Below are positions 11,247 to 21,344 of a DNA stretch of 64,000 nt, one piece after another. The stretch comes from Adiantum capillus-veneris (Eukaryota; Streptophyta; Polypodiopsida; Polypodiales; Pteridaceae). Position numbers and translations under genes: made by a program. Where the stretch lies: NCBI GenBank assembly GCA_014529385.2, contig CM043953.1, positions 110,924,549 through 110,988,548 of the forward strand, given 5' to 3'. How positions within the stretch are numbered: position 1 is the stretch's first letter; the number at the start of each line of letters is the position of its first letter. The notes beneath the pieces are model-generated. The model was not told the DNA's origin, made no database searches, and worked only from the letters and a program-made list of their open reading frames with translations.

Positions 11247-11930
11247 ATGGCTGACAACAACAACACAGATGTATTCAAGATGTTTGCTACCGAGGACACG
11301 TTGGATGGGGACAACTACCCTATATGGTCTTATATGATGCAACATGCTATTGTGTCAAAGGGCGTATGGAACATTGTGCAGGGCATTGATGTACGTCCTG
11401 GTTCTGAACATGTAGCCGATGTTGAGGATGTTGCAGGTCTTGCTGCAAGGATTGGTGTTGTTAGAGTTGTTTTGCCTATGGCAGAACAAGCTCATTGGGA
11501 TGTTAGGGATGCGCAGGCTTATGCATTAATTGCGTTGTTTGTGAAGCGCACCATTGTTCCTCACATCCGTTCAACAAAATGTGCAAAACAGGCTTGGGAT
11601 ATTCTAGCAGGTCTTTATGCAAGCCGCAATGAGGCTAAAATTTCTTTACTGCGTAAAGAGCTGGATTCAAAGATTATGCATGAGGAAGATGATATGGACA
11701 CTTTCCTTGCTAGTGTCAAGGATATCAATGAGCAACTTATTTCTATAGGAGAAGTCATTTCAGACAGTTCCCTTGTGCAGACTGTTCTTGATGCCTTACC
11801 AGATTCTTACGAGACTTTTGCTAGTACTTGGAGACTTATGACCCAAGGAAATCCAGAAGTTATCAAGTTTGATGCATTATGCACATTGTTGTTGCAAGAG
11901 TCACTTTCCAGAAAAAACAAGACTAGATAG
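11247..11930 (+). pseudogene. Element C gag (copia)
   Basis: From ATG 11247 the protein begins MADNNNTDVF and runs 227 codons as a UBN2-type Gag (YPIWSYMMQHAI, then a SLLRKELDSKIMHEEDD helix region) to TAG 11928-11930. The frame continues open past this stop to a second stop where the first cysteine of the zinc knuckle should be (remaining residues HYCKANDHLIKSCP near 12094-12135). Both are single-base nonsense changes. Gag would package the element RNA; here it is cut off before its RNA-binding knuckle. Confidence 0.88.
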
Positions 11931-12093
11931 CGTGCAGTTGAGCAGGATTTTATTGCTTCTCAAAGAAAGGGTGATAACAGTAATGCAGCCACTTCTTATG
12001 GTTCTGCTGCGAGTGGCAAAAATTCTGTTCCTAATGCTTCTGTTGGCAGAAATTCGTCTGGAAATTTTGGTGAGGGCAAAAAGAAAATACGTT

Positions 12094-15000
12094 GACATTA
12101 TTGTAAAGCCAATGATCACTTGATCAAGTCGTGTCCTAAGTTGAAGGCCAAAGAAGCTAAGAAGAAAGAGGGTGGTTCCACTGCAAATGCTGGTTCCACT
12201 ACAAATGCAGCCATTGTTGAGTCTTTTGTGAAAGGAGACTGTAATGCTGATGTTGATGCAGAATGGGCTTTTAGCGCAGAGTGCACTTACAATCATGTTG
12301 TCCATGATGCATGCTTGTCAGTTGTTTGCTGCAGATTCACATGTGTGGTATTTCAACAGTGGTGCTACAAAGCACATTACCTCACATCGTGAATTGTTTA
12401 CCTCTCTCAAGTCTGTCCCTCATGGGAATTCAGTCACTTGTGCCAACAATGCCTCTTATCAAGTTCAAGGAGTTGGAAAGATTGTGCTCACTGCTGCTAA
12501 TGGCAGCTCCTTCCCACTTGTTGATGCACTTTATGTACCTGGGATCAAGAAGAATCTCTTGTCTGTATCCGCACTTGCTAGACTTGGACTTGTAGTCAAA
12601 TTTGTGGATGACAGATGTCCAATTCATGATCTCAGTTTTGGTGATGAAATTGTTGCATCTAGTCTTTTGTGTCGTAGGATGTATAAGATCACTTTGTATG
12701 ACAAGTGTGGACAAAATTTTGCAAATGCTGTTGTAGATTCAAGGGCTATTTCAGATGCAAAACTTTGGCATGCACATTTTGGTCATCTGAATTTTGTCAG
12801 TTTGCTGCGTTTGCAAAAATCTGATATGGTTGCTTCTTTGCCGCCTCTTGAGGCACTTATCAAACATGTTTCTGAAGGCTGTATTTTGGGTAAGATGCAG
12901 CATTCTAAATTTCCAAAGGATGGTTCATTTCGGGCCACATGCAGGTTGCAGCTTGTGCATAGTGATATTTGTGGGCCCATGCAAACTCTTTCCTTGGGCA
13001 TATACCTGTACTTCGTGACTTTCATTGATGATTACTCCAGGCATGCATGGGTATTTCCGCTTAAAGTGAAGTCTGAAGTTTTTATGTGCTTCAAACAATT
13101 TCTGGCTATGGCTGAAAATGTCTCGAAATGTACTATGGGCACCCTCCGTTCCGATCGAGGGAGGGAGTATATGTCTCATGAATTTAATGCATTTCTGGCT
13201 AGTCGTGGGATAAAACACCAATGTACAATGTCTTATACACCTCAGCAAAATGGTGTTGCTGAGAGGAAAAACAGGTCACTGATGGAAATGGCACGATGTA
13301 TGGTCAAAAGTCAAGCTTTGCCGCATTCATTTTGGCTTGAGGCCATCATGTGTGCCACTAATGTACTTAACAGGTGTCCTACAAAAGCTTTGAAGTCTAT
13401 TACTCCATATGAATCATGGCATGATAGAAAGCCTTATATTGAGCACATGCGTGTTTTTGGCTGTTTGGCATATGCTTTGGTGCCACAAGTGCAGCGCAAA
13501 AATTGGATGATAAGCCTGTCAAATGTATTTTTGTTGGTTATAGTGCTGAAAGCAAAGGTTAGAGGTTGTATCATCCACAAACAAAACGTATTCTGGTTTC
13601 TCGAGATGTAGTTTTTGTGGAAGAGTTTGTTCAGCCCTTGCTGTCATGTACTAGAGACAGTAATGTAAGCTCACAGCACATTTATGACACGTTGTTGCCT
13701 CTTTTCAGTGGTGCAAATACGAATGTAAGTTCCAATGAGGAAAACGTACAGCCTATGGGGGTTTCTGAAAATTTTATAGATCAGCCTATTACTGATGCAA
13801 ATGTACATGATGTACTTGATGAGGAAAGGGCTGAAAATGAGCAGGCTAGAGGTATGCCAAAATGGTTGGTGCACACTTTGCATGATAGTAAATTGGATGC
13901 ACCTCTGTCTAGTCGTACTCATTCAGGCTGTCTCCATGCATCTTATGCATCAGATTGTTATGCTTTGGCTGTGTCTAGCTTACATGATGTTGAGGAGCCT
14001 CTGTCTTTTGATAAAGCACAAAATTCAAAAAATTGCATGGCTGCCATGCAATCAGAATATGATGCACTTATAGAAAATGACACATGGACTTTATGTGATT
14101 TGCCTCCTGGCAAAAAGGCCATTGGTACAAAGTGGGTTTACAAGTTGACACAAGCCAAATGGTGAGATCGATCGCCATAAGGCTCGACTTGTTGAAAAAG
14201 GTTATGCACAACAAAAAGGCATAGATTATGAAGAGATGTTTGCTCCCACTTGCTGTATGACTACTGTGCGTTTTCTATGTGCATTGGCAGCTCATTTTGG
14301 TTGGGATGTACATCAATCAGACATTGTTACTGCTTTCTTGAATGGTGACATATTTGAGGAAGTTTATGTAACGCAGCCTCGCGGTTTTGTCATAAAATGA
14401 CAAGAGGACAAAGTGTGCAAATGTAACAAGGCTTTGTATGGGTTGAAGCAATCTCCTCGTGCTTGGTATGAGAAAGCTGATACTCATTTGTTCAAACAAG
14501 GCTTCGTAACACTCCAACAGAAAGCACATTGTATGTAAAGCGTGAGGGTGATGTACTTCTCATTGTGGTTCTTTATGTTGATGATTTGTTGATCACTGGA
14601 CCAAATGAGAGACATATTGCTGAATTTAAGGTTGATTTGAATGCTACTTTCAAGATGAAAGATTTGGGGTTGTTGCATCATTACTTGGGTATACAGTTTA
14701 AGCAGTGTGATGGTGGTATTGCCTTGTGTCAGAAAAGTTACATAGAGACATTGCTATGTAAGTTTGGACTTGAGGATTGCAAACCTATTGCCACTCCCAT
14801 GGAAACAGGTTTGAAGTTAAGTCTACATGATGCTAGCGATCCTGCTGATGTCACTCTTTACCAAACTGTTGTTGGCTGCCTCATTTATGTATGAAACACG
14901 AAGCCAGATATTCAGTTTGCATTCTCATAGGTCAGCAGATTTATGCATAGCCCAGGGTCTAAGCATTGGCAGGCTGTCAAGAGGATTTTCCGCTACCTTA

Positions 15001-15530
15001 GTGGCACTTTACATCTTGGCTTGTTTTATCCCAAGGGGGGATCATTGCCGCTAGACTTACATGCTTTTTCGCAATTAGATTGGGCTGGTTTTTTTGACAC
15101 GCGAGTGTCCACAAGTGGTTTTTGTTTCATGCTTGGAAGTTCATGTATATCATGGTTGAGCAAGAAGCAACCTACTGTGGCCACTTCGAGTTGTGAGGCT
15201 GAGTACAGGGTAGTCTTCACAGCTACGGTTGAGTGTGTATGGCTCAGACCCCTTATGGATGATTTGGGTGTTGGACAGGACACTGCCAACACTATCTACA
15301 CTGACAGTCAGAGCGCATTGGCAGTTGTGAGGAACCCAGTTTTTCATGCTCGCACAAAGCACATTGAGGTGCATTACCACTATGTCAGAGAGAGGCTCTC
15401 AACAGGAGAGATCAGCTTGGCTTATGTGCCAACACAGGACAACCTTGCAGATCTTTTCACAAAGGCATTGTCTCGTGAGAATCTTGAATCTTTCCACAAA
15501 GATTTGGGCTTACTCCCCTTTCTGGACTGA
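12094..15530 (+). pseudogene. Element C pol: protease, integrase, RT, RNase H (broken)
   Basis: The copia order is preserved: knuckle remnant; protease motif WYFNSGATKHIT near 12350, in which the catalytic Asp has become Asn; GAG-pre-integrase; integrase with HSDICGPM near 12958 and TPQQNGVAERKNR near 13240; reverse transcriptase with VLYVDDLLI near 14575; RNase H with SCEAEYR, then IYTDSQSA near 15300, ending TGA 15528-15530. Frameshifts lie near 12300, 13500, 14150 and 14500, and stops near 13557, 14398 and 14892. No functional polyprotein is possible. The RNase H end is intact and gives the reference for the C2 fragment. Confidence 0.88.
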
Positions 15531-15593
15531 TCCTGTCCTCAGAGCATGGCACTTCCCTTTACTCATGTGCTAGCTCTTGTTCACCGCATCACT

Positions 15594-15605
15594 CCAAGGG
15601 GGATT
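15594..15605 (+). other. Element C polypurine tract
   Basis: CAAGGGGGATT, purine-rich, directly before the 3' LTR at 15606. Confidence 0.7.
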
Positions 15606-15832
15606 TGTTACCATATACATGTGGTAGTGATGTGTGTGAACACACTAGGACTGCCGGGGCATTTTTTCCCTCTTTAGGAGGTTTTTTCCCCCGTGCATTG
15701 TATATACGCCCATCACTCTAGGGCTATCTATCTTTCCATTGCACACTAAGTAACACACTCTCTATTGTGTGCCTTGAGCTTCATTCGTCTTCTCCAAGCT
15801 GTGTGCGTTTCTCTGCAACCCTAATTCCAACA
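15606..15832 (+). repeat. Element C 3' LTR
   Basis: 227 bp, TGTTACCATATACATG...CTAATTCCAACA, followed at once by the duplication ACTAC (15833-15837). Confidence 0.94.
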
Positions 15833-15837
15833 ACTAC
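15833..15837. repeat. Target duplication ACTAC, right of element C
   Basis: Perfect match to 10654-10658. Confidence 0.9.
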
Positions 15838-16540
15838 CATCTTTTCGGTTTCTGATTGATTCCCACAAGGATTGTGGCCACGGTTCTTCTACCTCCGGAA
15901 TAGGAATCATTGCTTGTGAGCCCACCCCATCTGTGGTATTGGCTACTTCCCTTGTATCTAAAGGTGCCTCAACTCTTGAATCTTCCTGGTCTCTGTTTAC
16001 AATACCCTGGCTCTCCAATTCTTGGACTTTATTGCGGATTAGCACCTCCGTTTTAGGAGTATCTGGAACATGTGGTTCCATAAGAGCTTGGGCCTTCTGG
16101 ATGAGCTCCTTGCACATTTGCAACTTCTCTTTTTCATACCCTGGATGAGGGTATGTTAGCCATCTATCCTCTTGGGTTTGGTTGGGTTTTAGCCTAGCTT
16201 CATAAGCTTTCAAGATCGTATCCAAAGGTTCAACCACTTTGTCGACCAAGACTGAACCTCCCGAGTTAGTCTTTGACTCTTTAGGTCCCTTTGTGTTTTT
16301 GTTCCTTTCTTGCTCTTGTCTAAGCTTCTCTCTTGTTTGATTCAGTTCAGTTTCCAAAGCCACTTTCTCCTTCAGCCTTTTCAATTTCATTTTTTCTCAT
16401 CTACCTTTCCATGATCTTCTTCCAAAGCTTCTCACAAGTTTGTTCTCAAATTTTGTTCGAACCGGCAATGTGGCTTTTTCAACTAGTTTGTTTTTGGCAG
16501 CTTCTTGAGCTTGAGCTCGAGTCATCACATTTAAAGGAAT
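15838..16540 (-). pseudogene. Element E gag/protease linker between the D and C insertions
   Basis: The minus-strand frame contains VMTRAQAQEAAKNKLVEKA, a TGA at 16397-16399, then a long charged, helical segment (KLKRLKEKVALETELNQTRE) with coiled-coil character. The frame stays open across the TGA, so it is a single nonsense mutation. Left of 15838 the frame resumes in phase at 10658; right of 16540 it resumes in phase at 21345 if five bases are counted as duplicated by D. It lies between the zinc knuckles and the protease, where gypsy elements of this type carry a variable linker. Confidence 0.75.
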
Positions 16541-16545
16541 GGCGG

Positions 16546-17695
16546 TGTCAGGAGTTTTTTGGAGCAAGGAATTGCATATATGTACATATCCATGCATGGT
16601 GCATCGAATAAAGGATTGCCCAATTTCCATAGCCAGGTGGTTACGTGGGGCCCACGTGTGTAGAGGTAGGACAGGGTGTACATAGTGCATCAATTTTCAC
16701 TATTACTAGTACCAGTGTGTTTTTTATATAAAAATGAGGAGTTGGTAGCACATAAAACTTCTCGAGGAAGCTATCCGCGGGCCGACGACATGAGGTAAGC
16801 AGGTGCGTCAGATGGCATCTAGTGGCGTCAGGAGGGCGAATGGGGTCAATACTTGCACGCGGAGAAGTACGGACACAACGTGGGTGTTTGCTTGTGAGAA
16901 TTATGCAGAAAGGTCATCATGAGGACCTTTTTTTGGGGCCACTTCACGTGGTGGCGAGATGCATTATTGGAAAAAAGCTGAGTGCCAGGTGTGCGAATGA
17001 TGCAAAAAGTTGACAACTATGCACTGCGAGGTCAGTTTTTTGCCTGTTCGGGGTCCGTTTGAGGTCATCTAAAAGGCCAAGGGTGCCCAACTAATAAAGC
17101 TAAGAGTGGGAACTGAAAAAATAGAGAGAAGACCAGAGAAAAAGTGGAGGAGAGAGGAGGAACAGCCGCAGGTGTGTTTTTGGGGTTTTTGGAGCCTGTT
17201 TTGGCCGTAAACTGCTCATCCGAGGTCGGATTTGAGCACTTTGACATTGTAGACTGGGGTTTTGGACGCGATGGCGTTGTCCATTTTGCCAAATTCATCA
17301 CTCTGTTTCTGCTGTTTTTGCTGTGTAAGTTTCTCCTATGAGCGAAGCTTCTGCTCCAGTTTGTGATTGTATTTGGCTTATTTTACCCATACCGTGTGAG
17401 CTATTTGCCCCATTGGTGTTGGCCCAAGATCAATTGTATCTAAACATCAGAAATTATCCTCTTTTGATCTGAGTTTTTTGGGTGTGTGTGTGTGTGTGTG
17501 TGTGTGTGTCTGTGTGGAGTGGGCAAGTGGATAGTCTCTCTCCTCTCATTCCAGAGGTGTGTTCCCTGTCTCGGCCAGGTGTGTTGTCTAAGCCAAGTGG
17601 TGCCCCATAGTGTGTGTGTGTGTGTGTGTGTATCTTCCCAAGAGTGTGTGTCGGGTCGTTATAGAGGCGTTGTGTGTGTTTTCATCCCGCTCACA
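16546..17695 (+). repeat. Element D 5' LTR
   Basis: 1150 bp, TGTCAGGAG...CCGCTCACA, aligned along its length with 20250-21344. It has a (TG)n tract at 17481-17509 and another near 17610-17632. It contains about 47 bp near 16844-16895 that the 3' copy lacks. TATATAAAA near 16726-16733 is a plausible TATA box. Confidence 0.88.
17481..17509. repeat. (TG)n microsatellite in the D LTR
   Basis: About 14 TG units; the equivalent tract in the other LTR (near 21150-21168) is shorter, so the tract has changed length since insertion. Confidence 0.9.
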
Positions 17696-17701
17696 TTCTT
17701 T

Positions 17702-17719
17702 TGGAGCCCCCACGGAGGA
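17702..17719 (+). other. Element D candidate primer-binding site
   Basis: TGGAGCCCCCACGGAGGA, six bases after the LTR. It matches the site of element H (TGGTGCCCCCACTGAGGA) at 16 of 18 positions. I did not identify the tRNA. The shared site is one of the links between D, F and H. Confidence 0.6.
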
Positions 17720-18379
17720 TCTTCTTTGAGTACCTTCTGCTTCGAGCTTCAAGCGTCGAGATTTGGGATTACAGGTTACAGAGACAGGTACAGGTGATTC
17801 ACACAGGTACAGGTAGCTGGCGTACAGTGATATACTACCAGTGGTGTCACTTGCAGTTGCCGTGGGTATACATCAGTTGGCACCTGTTTGAGCGCATTGT
17901 TTGTTGGTATAGTACGTTACTTGTGGAAACTGCCATTGTACGCATTTGTGGAGCCATATTTGGTTTTATTTTGCAGTCTCAGCCATTTCTGAGACTTGAC
18001 TATACGTGATTTGCATTAGCCTTCATGTGAGGGTCGATAGCGTGAGGTTTTATTGAGCTGGGGGATTCTCAAATGTGGAGATCCTTTCGGTGATACAGGT
18101 AGCTGGAGCACCCTTTTCGTGACCTCGCCATAGGCTATGTATTAGTGATTCCTATTTGATGCTCGGGTTCTATTGTTGACAGTTTATGCATACATATACA
18201 GTCTATATTTTGAGTTCTCACTGCTCTACTTCTGGGGAAACTCTGCCAAAAAAATTTCCAAGTTATGATGGCTGGTTTTTTGGTCTTGTGAGCCATTTAT
18301 GCTGTTATGCTGCTGAAATTTTGGCAAAATCAGAGGATAAGACAGGTGTGATTTCTTGGGAGCTTCATGGTTGGCTTTA
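17720..18379 (+). other. Element D 5' untranslated leader
   Basis: About 660 bp between primer site and small ORF, with no convincing coding frame. It has short repeated TACAGGTA motifs near 17773-17815. Confidence 0.5.
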
Positions 18380-18598
18380 ATGGATGATCAAAATGGCCCT
18401 CAATTCACTCCTTTTCATTTAACTCAGAGAATCCAAATAAATTTTCATGTGTCTAGGAAGATCTTTTTCCAGCAGCGCATAATCTTTATGTTTGGGCCAA
18501 GAAGATTAAGGGAGATACTGGAATGTCCTTTGCCTATTGTAATTCCGATGATCAACTATGAAAACTCATTTGATGTGCATGTGTTTGTCCTTATCTAA
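18380..18598 (+). CDS. Conserved 72-residue small ORF of element D, unknown function
   Basis: ATG 18380 to TAA 18598. The product begins MDDQNGPQFTPFHL, is basic in the middle (RKIFFQQR, then FMFGPRRLREIL) and ends SFDVHVFVLI. An ORF of exactly the same length occupies the same place (between primer site and gag) in element H at 41094-41312. The two align without gaps, with about 33 of 72 residues identical, including PFH, RKI.FQQR, FMFG, EIL and SFDVH. DNA conservation is weaker than protein conservation by eye, which suggests past selection on the protein. I know no family for it. No signal peptide or membrane span is visible. It could be an RNA-binding or packaging accessory, but that is inference only. 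Confidence 0.7.
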   Translation: MDDQNGPQFTPFHLTQRIQINFHVSRKIFFQQRIIFMFGPRRLREILECPLPIVIPMINYENSFDVHVFVLI

Positions 18599-18701
18599 AA
18601 CTAAGCTCCATTGAAGTTTCTGGGGATTGGGTAGTGAAGTCTTGGGTTCTTGCAGCATGTGTGTTCAAAGGGGTTCTCAAAGCATAGTAGCTTGGGTAGC
18701 C

Positions 18702-19385
18702 ATGGCTTTCTCTTATCCGGAATTTCATGGAAGAAGTGGTGAAGATGTGGAAGACTTTCTAGAGCAAGTCGAGGTGGCATGTATAAGCAACAATATGTGT
18801 GATGAGGAGAAGATTTTGAGGCTATTTGGATTGCTTTTGAAAGATGAGGCCCGTGTTTGGTTCATGGATTTGGAAGCTAAAGAAGCAGTGGCTTCTTCTT
18901 ATGGTTTGAGTCTTGACAAGTTTATAGAAGCTCTTTTAGAGCGTTTCCAGGTTTTTGAAGATGCAAATGAAGTATGGAATGAGCTCAATTCTCTTAAGCA
19001 AGGTTCTTGTCAAGGTGTTGAAGCCTATGTACAAGGTTTTACAGATTTATGGACTCGTTGGTGTGTTGCTCTTAAGGATGAGACCCCCCCTTGTTCATTG
19101 AAGAAAAGTTTTTTTGTTGATGGTTTGTCACCTTGGTTGTGGTTCAAGGTTGAGTTGAAGAGGCCCGAGTCTTTTGAAGATGCGGTATGCATTGCAAAGC
19201 ACAAGGAATGGAAGTTTAAGCGTCTTGAGGAACATGGTATCAGTACAGGTATGCATGTGCAAGATGGATTTGACATGGAAGATGAAGTTAAGCCTAAGCA
19301 GGTGAAAAGTAGCCTATCCTATGATGTTTCTCGTTTCTTCCCAAGGTCTATTGTGAAGCGTAAAGAGAGAGGTCTTGCAGGTTGA
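18702..19385 (+). CDS. Element D Gag-like protein
   Basis: I chose ATG 18702 (context GCCATGGCT) rather than upstream in-frame codons because the Gag similarity starts there: MAFSYPEFHGRSGEDVEDFL. The protein has the Retrotrans_gag layout: EARVWFMDLEA, then LLERFQVFEDANEVWNELNSL, then QGVEAYVQGFTDLW, FFVDGLSPWL, and a basic C-terminus. It resembles the gags of F and H (each has F.G...ED..DF near the start) and would be expected to form particles. It has no zinc knuckle. It ends at TGA 19383-19385, overlapping the next ORF by 11 bases in another frame, so the two may once have been one protein. Confidence 0.8.
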   Translation: MAFSYPEFHGRSGEDVEDFLEQVEVACISNNMCDEEKILRLFGLLLKDEARVWFMDLEAKEAVASSYGLSLDKFIEALLERFQVFEDANEVWNELNSLKQGSCQGVEAYVQGFTDLWTRWCVALKDETPPCSLKKSFFVDGLSPWLWFKVELKRPESFEDAVCIAKHKEWKFKRLEEHGISTGMHVQDGFDMEDEVKPKQVKSSLSYDVSRFFPRSIVKRKERGLAG

Positions 19386-19392
19386 CAGGTTT

Positions 19393-20199
19393 ATGGAAGA
19401 GACTAAAGAGGTGAGTAATGCTTTGGATACAGGATTGAAAAGTCTTGAAGAGGATGCATTGGCTACTTGTGTACCTTGTGATTCTGGGTGTGAGTATGAG
19501 GTCGAGGTTATTGATGATGAGCACATATCTTTGGATACTAGTTCCTTGGAAATTAGGGAAGAGGGCAAGGTTGAGAGCCATTTTGTGGATTTGTTGGATG
19601 TGGAGCCTGTTTTGAATCCATATGTTGATGGATGTGCAGTGATTGAATCGATTTGTGAGCATGATTGTGGTTTAGAGCAGGGATCTGCATACTTGGAGAC
19701 TGATGAACCCATGCTAGAAGCTATGGATAGTGGTGATAGCCATGATTATGATGTGGATGAATTTATGTGTGATGATGAGTATGCTTATGATGATGAGAAG
19801 GGGTTTGGCATATATGAGTCCACCAATCTCAGCTATGTGGATGCCTATGCTAGGGATATGTGTGTTGCGGGGATACTTTTGTTCTTTGGATATCAACAAC
19901 TTTACCTTCACACAATGCTTTTAGCTACTTGGATGCATGATTTGCAGGTTGTTTCTATGGATGGTGAAGCCAAGATGCCAGGTGATGAGTCACTTGAGTT
20001 GTCTCTATCGGTTGGGTTGAATGTGGCATGCAATATTTATGCTTTTGGAACTCCAGACAGGGCGGATGTGTTAGTTGGATATGCCTATGGTGCATTTTTG
20101 TTGATTGTTGACAAATGTAGGTGTGGTGTTATGATGCTTCTTGTGAATCAGGCAATATTCCTTTGGCCTTTTGATCCAGGTGGAATGAGCATCTACTAG
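19393..20199 (+). CDS. Element D acidic ORF2, unknown function
   Basis: This frame is open from 19375; the first ATG is 19393. The N-terminal two-thirds is strongly acidic (YDVDEFMCDDEYAYDDEKG), and the C-terminal third is hydrophobic with possible membrane-like stretches. It ends FLWPFDPGGMSIY shortly before the polypurine tract. The acidic region after Gag and the FDPGG motif near the end are shared with the long ORF of element F. There is no protease, reverse transcriptase or integrase motif. It stands where pol would be and may be an extension of Gag after a frameshift near 19375. Confidence 0.6.
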   Translation: MEETKEVSNALDTGLKSLEEDALATCVPCDSGCEYEVEVIDDEHISLDTSSLEIREEGKVESHFVDLLDVEPVLNPYVDGCAVIESICEHDCGLEQGSAYLETDEPMLEAMDSGDSHDYDVDEFMCDDEYAYDDEKGFGIYESTNLSYVDAYARDMCVAGILLFFGYQQLYLHTMLLATWMHDLQVVSMDGEAKMPGDESLELSLSVGLNVACNIYAFGTPDRADVLVGYAYGAFLLIVDKCRCGVMMLLVNQAIFLWPFDPGGMSIY

Positions 20200-20229
20200 T
20201 GCTGCTGCTGAGCATGAATGCTCTAGCAG

Positions 20230-20249
20230 GCTAGGGGGTGGGTAAATTA
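20230..20249 (+). other. Element D polypurine tract
   Basis: GCTAGGGGGTGGGTAAATTA, ending directly before the 3' LTR. Confidence 0.7.
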
Positions 20250-21344
20250 TGCCAAGAGTTTTTTGGAGCAAGGAATTCCATATATGTACATATCCATGCA
20301 TGGTGCATCGAATAAAGGATTGCCCAATTTCCATAGCCAGGTGGTTACGTGGGGCCCACGTGTGTACAGGTAGGACAGGGTGTACATAGTGCATCGATTT
20401 TCACTATTACTAGTACCAGTGTGTTTTTTCTATAAAAATGAGGAGTTGGTAGTGCATAAGACTTCTCGAGGAAGCTATCCGCGGGCCGACGACATGAGGT
20501 AAGCAGGTGCGTCAGATGGCATCTAGTGGCGTCAAGAGGGTGAATTGCTTGTGAGAATTATGCAGAAAGGTCATCCTGAGGACCTTTTTTTGGGGCCACT
20601 TCACGTGGTGGCGAGATGCATTATTGGAAAAAAGCTGAGTGCCAGGTGTGCGAATGATGCAAAAAGTTGACAACTATGCACTGCGAGGTCAGCTTTTTGC
20701 CTGTTCGGGGTCCGTTTGAGGTCATCTAAAAGGACAAGGGTGCCCAACTAATAAAGCTAAGTGTGGGAACTGAAAAAACAGAGATAAGACCAGAAAAAAC
20801 GTGGAGGAGAGAGGAGGAACAGCCGCAGGTGTGTTTTTGGGGTTTTTGGAGCCTGTTTTGGCCGTAAACTGCTCATCCGAGGTCGGATTTGAGCACTTTG
20901 ACATTGTAGATTGGGGTTTTGGACCGTTCCGGACGCGATGGCGTTGTCCATTTTACCAAATTCCTCACTCTGTTTCTGCTGTTTTTGCTGTGTAAGTTTC
21001 TCCTATGAGCGAAGCTTCTGCTCCAGTTTGTGATTGTATTTGGCTTATTTTATCCATACCGTGTGAGCTATTTGCCCCATTGGTTTTGGCCCAAGATCAA
21101 TTGTATCTAAACATTAGAAATTATCCTCTTTTGAGCTGAGTTTTTTGGGTGTGTGTGTGTGTGTGTGTCTGTGTGGAGTGGGCAAGTGGATAGTCTCTCT
21201 CCTCTCACTCCAGAGGTGTGTTCCCTGTCTCGGCCAGGTGTGTTGTCTAAGCCAAGTGGTGCCCCATAGTGTGTGTGTTTATCTTCCCAAGAGTGTGTGT
21301 CAGGTCATTATAGAGGCGTTGTGTGTGTTTTCATCCCGCTCACA
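20250..21344 (+). repeat. Element D 3' LTR
   Basis: 1095 bp, TGCCAAGAG...CCGCTCACA. Relative to the 5' copy it has a roughly 47-bp deletion near 20547 and shorter TG tracts. Confidence 0.88.

Larger units (their letters stand above)
10659..15832 (+). mobile_element. Ty1/copia element C, complete ends, decayed coding region
   Basis: Two LTRs (226 and 227 bp) with TG...CA ends, a tRNA-Met-type primer site, gag-pol remnants in copia order, a polypurine tract and a perfect 5-bp target duplication (ACTAC). It inserted into the minus-strand coding region of element E. The LTRs differ at roughly a dozen positions by eye, so this is not a fresh insertion, and the coding region has several frameshifts and stops. 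Confidence 0.95.
16546..21344 (+). mobile_element. Element D: non-autonomous gag-only LTR retrotransposon
   Basis: Two long LTRs (1150 and 1095 bp), a primer site like that of H, a 72-residue small ORF, a gag, an acidic second ORF, and a polypurine tract. There is no protease, reverse transcriptase or integrase in the 2.55-kb interior. This fits the class known in plants as terminal-repeat retrotransposons with a GAG domain (TR-GAG). It is inserted in gag of element E, flanked by GCGG on both sides (16542-16545 and 21345-21348). Five duplicated bases would keep E in frame, but the fifth base does not match. Confidence 0.85.

Noticed and set aside
16541-16545. A perfect 5-bp target duplication for D
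   Set aside because: The left flank reads GGCGG and the right flank GCGGG; only four adjacent bases (GCGG) match, so I report it as 4 bp or imperfect.
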